Shown here: piece after piece, positions 6,922 through 12,354 of the stretch
Layout of the letters: every line of letters starts with the position of its first letter
How positions within the stretch are numbered: the stretch's first letter is position 1
From: Planctomycetota bacterium
Lineage (GTDB): Bacteria > Planctomycetota > PUPC01 > JACPCR01
Length of the DNA: 12,354 nt
Assembly: GCA_030740295.1 (NCBI GenBank)
Contig: JASLXP010001304.1
Span: forward strand, 1 to 12,354
Direction of reading: 5' to 3'
Position numbers and translations under genes: made by a program
Notes under the pieces: model-generated
Told to the model about the DNA's origin: nothing
The model's database searches: none
What the model saw: only the letters and a program-made list of their open reading frames with translations

Positions 6922-8091
6922 ATGAAGATTCTAATTGCAGAGGATGCCGCTATTCCAAGGCGACTCCTCAAAGAGCACCTTGAAGAATTTGGACATGAAG
7001 TCGTCGCGACAAAAGACGGCGCCGAGGCTTGGGAGGCGTTCCAGAAAGAGCATTTCCCCATCGTGGTGAGCGATTGGATTATGCCGAATATGGACGGCAT
7101 CCAGCTCGTCCGCAGAATCCGGGAAACCGAGTCCAATGGATACGTTTACATCATCATGTTGACGGCCAAATCGGGCAAGGAAGACCTTATTGAAGGCATG
7201 GAGGCGGGAGCGGATGATTTCATCACCAAGCCGTTTGAGAAGGATGAGCTCCGAGTAAGGCTGCACGCCGGCGAGCGGGTCATTAATCTTGAACAGAGCC
7301 TGGCCGAGAGAAATCGGTCCCTGGAATCGGCCAACCTGAGGATGAAATCGGATCTCGATGCCGCGGCCAAGATTCAGACAGCGTTTCTCCCGTCCCATCC
7401 GCCTGATTTGCACGGCACGCAATTCTCCTGGACGTTTGAGCCGTGCGACGAACTGGCGGGAGACACCCTCAACATCATCAAGTTTGATGATGAAACCGTC
7501 GCGGTCTACGTTCTGGATGTAAGCGGCCACGGCGTACCTGCGGCCTTGCTTTCGGTCACACTCAGCCGCACTCTTTCCCCAAACGATCCAGGTTCGGTTC
7601 TCACTCGTCCCGGTTCCACTGAGATCGCGTCGCCGGCAGAAGTGGCCACCCAGCTAAACGAACGGTTCTCATGGGATGAAGCGACCGAACAGTATTTCAC
7701 CATGATCTACGGCACTTTTAATACCAGGTCGCGAGAGTTTACATTCGTCCAGGCTGGCCATCCAAGCCCGATTCTTCTGCCGGAGAACGGATCCCCCAGG
7801 ACATTTGAAACCACCGGTGCGCCCATCGGTCTTATCGAAGCGAGTTACACAGAGCACACCATCACTCTCGGCCCAAGCGACCGGTTCTACATGTATTCGG
7901 ACGGCATCCCCGAGGCCGGCAATTCCGACGGTGATCAATATGGCGACGACAGGCTCATGCGAACACTCGACCTCGCGAAAGGAATCCCCCTCGACGACAG
8001 CATCGAGTTTCTTCTCAAGAACGTGCGCCAATGGCGGGGCGCGGCCCCCGCCGAGGATGACATTTCTATTCTGGCGATGGAATTGATGTGA
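6922..8091 (+). CDS. Response regulator with PP2C/SpoIIE-type serine phosphatase output
   Basis: This 389-residue cytoplasmic protein has a CheY-like receiver (1-118) with acidic pair Glu7/Asp8, phospho-acceptor Asp51, Thr81 and Lys103 (TKPF). A helical, probably coiled-coil, linker (about 119-160) ends in AKIQTAFLP, typical of RsbU-like phosphatases. The SpoIIE/PP2C domain (about 165-389) has LAGDT (Asp181), LDVSGHG (Asp199), VQAGHP, MYSDGIPEA (Asp327) and EDDISI (Asp379/380). The metal-binding aspartates are therefore kept, although the usual GGD reads AGD. Such proteins dephosphorylate a Ser/Thr on a partner, often an anti-sigma antagonist (STAS protein), when the receiver is phosphorylated. 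No STAS or anti-sigma gene is in the window. It follows the receptors by 88 bases and is a natural CheA target. ATG 6922 lacks a properly spaced Shine-Dalgarno. Confidence 0.94.
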   Translation: MKILIAEDAAIPRRLLKEHLEEFGHEVVATKDGAEAWEAFQKEHFPIVVSDWIMPNMDGIQLVRRIRETESNGYVYIIMLTAKSGKEDLIEGMEAGADDFITKPFEKDELRVRLHAGERVINLEQSLAERNRSLESANLRMKSDLDAAAKIQTAFLPSHPPDLHGTQFSWTFEPCDELAGDTLNIIKFDDETVAVYVLDVSGHGVPAALLSVTLSRTLSPNDPGSVLTRPGSTEIASPAEVATQLNERFSWDEATEQYFTMIYGTFNTRSREFTFVQAGHPSPILLPENGSPRTFETTGAPIGLIEASYTEHTITLGPSDRFYMYSDGIPEAGNSDGDQYGDDRLMRTLDLAKGIPLDDSIEFLLKNVRQWRGAAPAEDDISILAMELM

Positions 8092-8233
8092 GCGCCGTCG
8101 CATTCCAGGCCATGCATGGCTGAAAAGACGCTTGGCCTTCTCCAATTCATCTTCCGATATCCGCTGTCTGCGTCTTTCGGGAGACAACAGGTCAATGGCC
8201 CCTCGAATGATCCATTCACCATCCCCCCGCATC
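8092..8233. other. Convergent gap with palindrome and long-range stem
   Basis: This 142-bp space between the convergent phosphatase and murA genes should contain the ends of both transcripts. It has a perfect 12-bp palindrome, GCCATGCATGGC (8109-8120). It also has a pair of arms, GAAAAGACGC (8122-8131) and GCGTCTTTC (8170-8178), complementary apart from one bulged A. Neither is followed by a T-run, so no intrinsic terminator can be called. Confidence 0.45.
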
Positions 8234-9499
8234 CTACGCCACCCTCTCCAGCACTGCCCCCAGCGACTTCAGCTTCTCCTCCAGCCTGTCGTAGCCGCGG
8301 TCCAGGTGATCCAGTTGCTCTACCTGCGTCTTCCCTTCTGCGACCAGGCCGGCGAGTATGAGGGCCGCGCTGGCTCGCAGATCCGTTGCTTCGACTCGTG
8401 CGCCGGTCAGGGTCTGTTTGCCGCGGACGATGGCGTGGTTGGTCGCTTTGCGGATGTTTGCGCCGAGACGGTTCAGCTCGCCGATGTGCCTGAATCGGTC
8501 TGGGAAGATCTGTTCGCTGATGATGCTGTAACCCTCCGCGTTTGTCAGCAACGCCATGAGCTGGGCCTGGGCATCGGTGGGGAACCCCGGATACTGATGC
8601 GTGGTGACGTCAATGCACTTGAGTGGTCCGTTGTTGCGGACGCGGACTGAGCGGTCGTTCACTTCAACAAACACGTTGGCTTCGCGGAGGGAGCTGAGAA
8701 CGGCTGAAAGCTGGTCCGGTCGCACTTCGGTGACTTCTATTTCGCCGTCGGTGATTGCGCCGGCCATAAGCAGAGTGGCCGCTTCGATGCGGTCAGGGAT
8801 GACGTAGTAGTCCACGGCATTGAGTTCCTCGACCCCTTCAATTTCAAGTCTCGGTGAGCCGGCGCCGAGGATTTTCGCGCCCATCAGGTTAAGGCAGTTG
8901 GCCACGTCAGAGATCTCAGGCTCGCATGCAGCGCTGTGCAGGATCGTCTTGCCCTTCGCGAGAACGCCGGCCAGCATGACCTGCACTGTGGCGCCGACAC
9001 TCGAGCCGAAGTGGCCGCCGAGATAGATCTCCGCTCCGTGGAGTCCGTCATGAGCTATCGCTGTGAGGTTGCCGCGGGTGACTTCGATTTCGGCGCCCAT
9101 GGCTTCGAGCCCCTTGATGTGCATATCCACGGGCCGGTCGCCGATGACGCATCCTCCGGGCAGCGGTACCACGGCCTGGCCTCGTGTGGCCAGCAGCGGC
9201 GCGAGCACCCATATCGACGCCCGCATCATGCGGACGAGCTCCAACGGTGCCTCGAAGGCTGCGTCATCTTGCCTCTCCACGGCGAGCCGGTGCTCTCCCT
9301 TCCATTCCGCAGTGCATCCGAGCGACCGCAGAAGCTCCATCATTGTTTCAACATCCGTCAGGCGCGGCACATTGCGGATGACCGCTTTGCCATTGGCCAT
9401 CAGCGCAGCAGGGAGCAGCGGAAGAATGGCGTTCTTGGCTCCGCCAATCCGCACGCTACCCTCGAGCCTGTGACCACCCTCGACAACCAAGTGCTCCAT
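8234..9499 (-). CDS. murA: UDP-N-acetylglucosamine 1-carboxyvinyltransferase MurA
   Basis: MurA transfers the enolpyruvyl group of phosphoenolpyruvate to the 3-OH of UDP-N-acetylglucosamine, the first committed step of peptidoglycan synthesis, in the cytoplasm. The 421-residue product has the usual length. Visible hallmarks, in E. coli numbering equivalents: Lys22-Asn23 in GGAKNAIL; the active-site loop Cys at Cys117 (C115) in PGGCVIGDRPVDMH; Asp309 (D305) in FPTDAQAQ; Arg375 (R371) in DLRASAALILAG; and Arg401 (R397) in HLDRGYDR. The loop cysteine predicts the fosfomycin-sensitive form rather than the Cys-to-Asp resistant type. The ATG at 9499 is supported by a strong AGGAGG. It converges on the phosphatase gene and looks like a monocistronic housekeeping gene unconnected to the chemosensory cluster. 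Confidence 0.98.
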   Translation of the reverse strand: MEHLVVEGGHRLEGSVRIGGAKNAILPLLPAALMANGKAVIRNVPRLTDVETMMELLRSLGCTAEWKGEHRLAVERQDDAAFEAPLELVRMMRASIWVLAPLLATRGQAVVPLPGGCVIGDRPVDMHIKGLEAMGAEIEVTRGNLTAIAHDGLHGAEIYLGGHFGSSVGATVQVMLAGVLAKGKTILHSAACEPEISDVANCLNLMGAKILGAGSPRLEIEGVEELNAVDYYVIPDRIEAATLLMAGAITDGEIEVTEVRPDQLSAVLSSLREANVFVEVNDRSVRVRNNGPLKCIDVTTHQYPGFPTDAQAQLMALLTNAEGYSIISEQIFPDRFRHIGELNRLGANIRKATNHAIVRGKQTLTGARVEATDLRASAALILAGLVAEGKTQVEQLDHLDRGYDRLEEKLKSLGAVLERVA

Positions 9500-9503
9500 G
9501 TAA

Positions 9504-9509
9504 CCTCCT
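9504..9509 (-). promoter_or_regulatory. Shine-Dalgarno of murA
   Basis: Minus-strand AGGAGG, spaced four bases from the murA ATG (AGGAGGTTACATG), is a near-ideal ribosome binding site that fixes the start. Confidence 0.85.
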
Positions 9510-9520
9510 GACGAAATTGC

Positions 9521-9569
9521 TCGGAAGGCCGCGCGAAGATTGCACGCAACCTCGCACGGCCTTGTCCGA
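9521..9569 (-). repeat. Stem-loop in the murA leader region
   Basis: On the plus strand TCGGAAGGCCG (9521-9531) is complementary to CGGCCTT-gt-CCGA (9557-9569). This forms an 11-bp stem with a two-base bulge and a 25-base loop. It lies 21-70 bases upstream of the murA start, so if transcription begins beyond 9569 it would fold in the murA 5' leader just before the ribosome binding site. No murA promoter could be identified by eye. Confidence 0.5.
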
Positions 9570-9610
9570 ACTGGCGAAATCCTTCTGTTGCGGGGAGAAC
9601 CGCAGGCCGA

Positions 9611-9638
9611 GAATTCGGACGTCTGTTAAGCCGAATTC
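9611..9638. repeat. Perfect 8-bp operator-like dyad, murA/VWA divergent region
   Basis: GAATTCGG (9611-9618) and CCGAATTC (9631-9638) form a perfect inverted repeat with a 12-base spacer. The half-sites are 20-22 bp apart, about two helical turns, as expected for a dimeric DNA-binding protein. It lies in the 270-bp gap between divergent murA and the VWA gene. Confidence 0.5.
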
Positions 9639-9694
9639 CGCGTCAGCAGGCGTCGAGTTGGGATAAATCTGCCGGGGCAAAGGTGGGACGGCTA

Positions 9695-9723
9695 TTGAAA
9701 TCCCACTCGTGTACGAATGCAAT
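9695..9723 (+). promoter_or_regulatory. Candidate promoter of the VWA protein gene
   Basis: TTGAAA (9695-9700; 5 of 6 to the -35 consensus) and TGCAAT (9718-9723; 4 of 6 to the -10) are separated by 17 bases. This gives a predicted leader of about 40 bases before ATG 9770. Weak evidence by sequence alone. Confidence 0.3.
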
Positions 9724-9769
9724 CATGATCTGATTTTTATGGCCGCCGGTCGCTTCCCAAACATCTTTC

Positions 9770-12217
9770 ATGTCGGTAAAACTTGGGCTTCACTGGCACA
9801 AGACACCGATGGACTGGATTCTCAGCAAACTACTCGCTCTCGAAGAACTCACCGATTCCCAGGTTGAGGTAGCCAAAATCTACTTTGCCGGAGCGTGGCC
9901 GACGTGGCTGATCGTGCCCTTCACCCTGGTGGCCGTCGGGCTCATTTGGACGGCCTATAAAAAGGAGAAGGCGCAGACCAGTGCTGGCTACTGGCATTTT
10001 CTGCTCTGCCTGCGCTCACTCATGGCAATCATTGCCCTGTCGCTCTTTTTTGAGCCGACCATTCAGCTCGTAAGGCACGGCACTCTGCAAAATTCGCTGG
10101 TGATGCTGTTCGATACTTCGCACAGCATGGAAATCGAAGACCGCCGCCAGACGGACGAAGAGCTGAACCGACTTGCCCGGGCACTCCACGGAAAGAAGGC
10201 GTCCGATCTCAGTAAAGAACAGCGCGACAAGATCCGCTCTTACCAGCGCCTGCGTGCCTGCAAGGACAGCATGCAGGCCAAGCACGCGGATCTGCTGCCG
10301 CAACTTCGTAAACGCTTTCGCCTGGAGGTGACCCAGTTTTCTGACAGCGCCGAGCCCCTGATGCTTGCCGAAGGTGAGAAGGCCGACGACGAAGCCTGGC
10401 TGAAGAGGCTCGCGTTCAGCGGCACTACAACGCAGCTTGGCCGCGCCCTGACGGAAGTAAATCAGGCATACCAGGGCCAGCCGGTCGCCGGGGTCGTACT
10501 CTTCAGCGACGGCGGCCACAATCACGGAGACGACCCCATTACCGCGGCCACGAAGCTCAAGGATCTTGGCATCCCGATTTACACGGTCGGCGTCGGGCTC
10601 GAACAGGCACGCGACATCGAGGTCACACACATCTTTGTCGATGACGTTGTCTTTTCGAAGGACAAGATTCCGGTGCACGTGCGCTTCCGCAGCCACGGCT
10701 TCGCAGGCCGTCAGATCCCGATCATTCTCAGAACTGCGGAAGGCGAGGAACTCGGACGGGTGGATCTTGCGGCCCGGGACGGCGCGCAGGAAGTCCGTTT
10801 CGAGTTCTCCCGCAAAGAGGCCGGCAGTCTTCAGCTCGTCGCTGAGATCACGGTGGATGCCGGCGAACTGCTCACCGAAAATAACAGTCGCTCCCGCACT
10901 GTCCGTGTGATTGATGACCGTATTAAAGTCTTGTTCGTCGAGCGTGATCCGCGCTGGGAATACCGCTACCTCAAGAACGCGATTCTGCGCGACTACCGCA
11001 TGGACTTGAAGATTCTGCTGCGCCGCGGTGACGAATCGCTCGCAAAGTTCGAGGACAGCCGGTTCGTGAAGGAATTCCCACAGGAAGAGAAGGACCTGTT
11101 TCCGGTCTACAACCTGATGATCCTGGGAAACGTGGATGCCGACTATTTTTCTGAAGAGCAGATGCAGCTCATCCAGCGTTTTGTGAGCGAGAAAGGCGCC
11201 GGGCTCGTTCTGATAGCCGGCGAGCCATACAATCCTTTCACCTACCGCAACACACCACTTGAGAATCTCTTCCCTGTCGAGATTCAGCCTTACCAGCCGC
11301 GTGGTAAGGACGCAGAGATTTTCGAGCCGCTCACCCAGCCGTTCCTGATGAATCTGACCGATGACGGCAAAGTGCATCCGATGATGTCGCTGCATTTCGA
11401 CGCGCTTGAGAATCAGACCCTCTGGGCACGACTGCCCGGTATGTTCTGGTTCGCGCAAGTCGGCAAACGCCGTCCTGCAGCGCTTGTGCTCGCGGAGCAT
11501 GCTTCCGAACGCAACGACGATGGCCCTTACCCGCTGATTGCCACGCAGCGTTACGGCAAGGGCTCGGTTCTTTACGTGGGCGTGGATGCCACCTGGCGCT
11601 GGCGATTCAAACGGGGCGACGAGCTTTATTACCGCTTCTGGAATCAGGCCATCAAACACCTCGGCATGCCGCACTTGCTTGGCGAGGCATCGCTGGCGCA
11701 GGTCAGCACGGAACGTCGCGCCTACTCGGTCGGCGAAACGGTAAAAGTATACGCACGCATTATGGATGCCTCCTACCAGCCGCTGAAGAAGGAAAGCGTC
11801 CCCGCTGTTCTCAGCCAACACGGAGCGCCCGTGACCCGGCTCACCCTCAGCCAGGTGCCCGGCAAAGGAGGGATGTATGAAGGCCAGTTCACCGCGTCCG
11901 ACCAGGGCGATTTCAATCTCGAAATTCAGGAAGGGGACATCCGTTCGCAGACAGAACTGACCGTCACCGCGCCCCAGCTCGAGCTGAACAACCCCGCGCT
12001 CAACCGAGACCTGCTTCAGAAGCTGGCCCAGGCAACTGGCGGCAAATACTACGAAATCGATCAGTTGGCCCAGCTTCCCAAAGACATCAAAGCCGAGGAA
12101 AAGAAGACGACGATTCGCAACGAAGAGGAGCTCTGGGACACTTGGCTGATCGTCCTCCTCTTCGCCTCCCTTGCGACCGTAGAGTGGGTTGTGCGGAAGT
12201 GGAATAATCTCTCGTGA
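9770..12217 (+). CDS. Membrane-anchored VWA-domain protein with glutamine-amidotransferase-like domain
   Basis: This 815-residue protein is not assigned to a known pathway. Two hydrophobic segments (about 44-63 and 74-94) precede a von Willebrand A domain (about 108-285). Its metal site is complete: DTSHS (Asp115), Thr219/Thr220 in SGTTTQLG and Asp247 in LFSDGG. A charged helical insertion of about 60 residues follows the first motif. A central segment (about 385-600, starting IKVLFVERDPRWEYRYLKN and including LVLIAGEP) resembles the class I amidotransferase fold seen in related proteins, with no obvious catalytic triad. A beta-rich region (about 640-740) and a C-terminal membrane helix (about 791-808) complete it. 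The large middle is probably extracytoplasmic. No Shine-Dalgarno is seen at ATG 9770, and ATG 9809 is an alternative start. Relatives often lie near MoxR ATPase and other VWA genes, but none is visible here. Confidence 0.88.
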   Translation: MSVKLGLHWHKTPMDWILSKLLALEELTDSQVEVAKIYFAGAWPTWLIVPFTLVAVGLIWTAYKKEKAQTSAGYWHFLLCLRSLMAIIALSLFFEPTIQLVRHGTLQNSLVMLFDTSHSMEIEDRRQTDEELNRLARALHGKKASDLSKEQRDKIRSYQRLRACKDSMQAKHADLLPQLRKRFRLEVTQFSDSAEPLMLAEGEKADDEAWLKRLAFSGTTTQLGRALTEVNQAYQGQPVAGVVLFSDGGHNHGDDPITAATKLKDLGIPIYTVGVGLEQARDIEVTHIFVDDVVFSKDKIPVHVRFRSHGFAGRQIPIILRTAEGEELGRVDLAARDGAQEVRFEFSRKEAGSLQLVAEITVDAGELLTENNSRSRTVRVIDDRIKVLFVERDPRWEYRYLKNAILRDYRMDLKILLRRGDESLAKFEDSRFVKEFPQEEKDLFPVYNLMILGNVDADYFSEEQMQLIQRFVSEKGAGLVLIAGEPYNPFTYRNTPLENLFPVEIQPYQPRGKDAEIFEPLTQPFLMNLTDDGKVHPMMSLHFDALENQTLWARLPGMFWFAQVGKRRPAALVLAEHASERNDDGPYPLIATQRYGKGSVLYVGVDATWRWRFKRGDELYYRFWNQAIKHLGMPHLLGEASLAQVSTERRAYSVGETVKVYARIMDASYQPLKKESVPAVLSQHGAPVTRLTLSQVPGKGGMYEGQFTASDQGDFNLEIQEGDIRSQTELTVTAPQLELNNPALNRDLLQKLAQATGGKYYEIDQLAQLPKDIKAEEKKTTIRNEEELWDTWLIVLLFASLATVEWVVRKWNNLS

Positions 12218-12286
12218 GGTCCCGGGAGTGCCGGCGTACCACCGCAGAACTCCGGACATCGGCATGGTCGAAACTGCAACAGCCCC

Positions 12287-12354
12287 ATGGATGACCTGAA
12301 ACAGGCCGTTGAACTCCTGAACGTTCCAGAAAAGTGGCTACAGCCCTTCGAGGT
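12287..12354 (+). CDS. 5' end of an unidentified gene, cut by the window
   Basis: ATG at 12287 opens a frame running off the end after 22 codons, reading MDDLKQAVELLNVPEKWLQP and onward. This is plausible helical coding sequence with no recognisable domain. The preceding in-frame stop is the TGA of the VWA gene at 12215-12217, with no other start codon between, and an earlier ATG at 12264 ends quickly in another frame. The gap to the VWA gene is 69 bases on the same strand, so co-transcription is likely. No Shine-Dalgarno is visible. Confidence 0.55.
   Translation, partial: MDDLKQAVELLNVPEKWLQPFE

Noticed and set aside
9456..9722. 88-codon minus-strand frame over the murA leader
   Set aside because: It overlaps the murA start in another frame, has no motif and no ribosome binding site, and murA has an excellent one of its own.
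10016..12265. 749-codon open frame antisense to the VWA gene
   Set aside because: It covers the VWA gene in reverse and shows no recognisable motif, whereas the sense product has a full metal site and membrane segments.
12264..12299. ATG at 12264 as start of the last gene
   Set aside because: The frame meets TGA after 11 codons; the ATG at 12287 is in the frame that stays open to the window end.
1..12354. tRNA, rRNA, CRISPR array or mobile element
   Set aside because: No cloverleaf, array-like direct repeats, transposase or integrase motifs or terminal inverted repeats were seen on either strand.

Overview
The window is GC-rich bacterial chromosomal DNA with long, well-formed genes. The proteins are Gram-negative in style: the MurA-type peptidoglycan enzyme, inner-membrane chemoreceptors with periplasmic sensors, and an 815-residue membrane VWA protein with an amidotransferase-like middle. 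I associate that last architecture with Planctomycetes, Verrucomicrobia, Lentisphaerae and nearby phyla, so a PVC-like organism is my best guess, but the sequence alone does not settle it. I see no insertion sequence, prophage, CRISPR array, rRNA or tRNA.

Layout. Positions 1-1847 (minus) hold the first 615 codons of a CheA histidine kinase whose 3' end lies outside the window. A 552-bp divergent gap follows (1848-2399), with a plausible cheA promoter, an imperfect dyad and two doubtful small ORFs. Positions 2400-8091 (plus) carry three genes in one direction: a conventional transmembrane chemoreceptor, an ammonium transporter fused to a HAMP and chemoreceptor signalling domain, and a response regulator with a PP2C-type serine phosphatase output. 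murA (8234-9499, minus) converges on them. It is divergent from the VWA protein gene (9770-12217, plus), which is followed by the first 22 codons of another gene cut by the window edge.

How the genes work together. CheA, two receptors and a receiver-phosphatase form a self-consistent chemosensory module. The receptors would control CheA autophosphorylation, and CheA could phosphorylate the receiver of the phosphatase, so the output may be a partner-switch or anti-anti-sigma type pathway rather than, or as well as, a flagellar motor. The main discovery candidate is the Amt-HAMP-MA fusion at 4608-6833. Every pore and gating residue I could align to E. coli AmtB is kept, so it looks like a transport-competent ammonium receptor feeding a chemosensory array. 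The link between these proteins is inferred from gene neighbourhood and domain content only. murA and the VWA gene look like unrelated neighbours.
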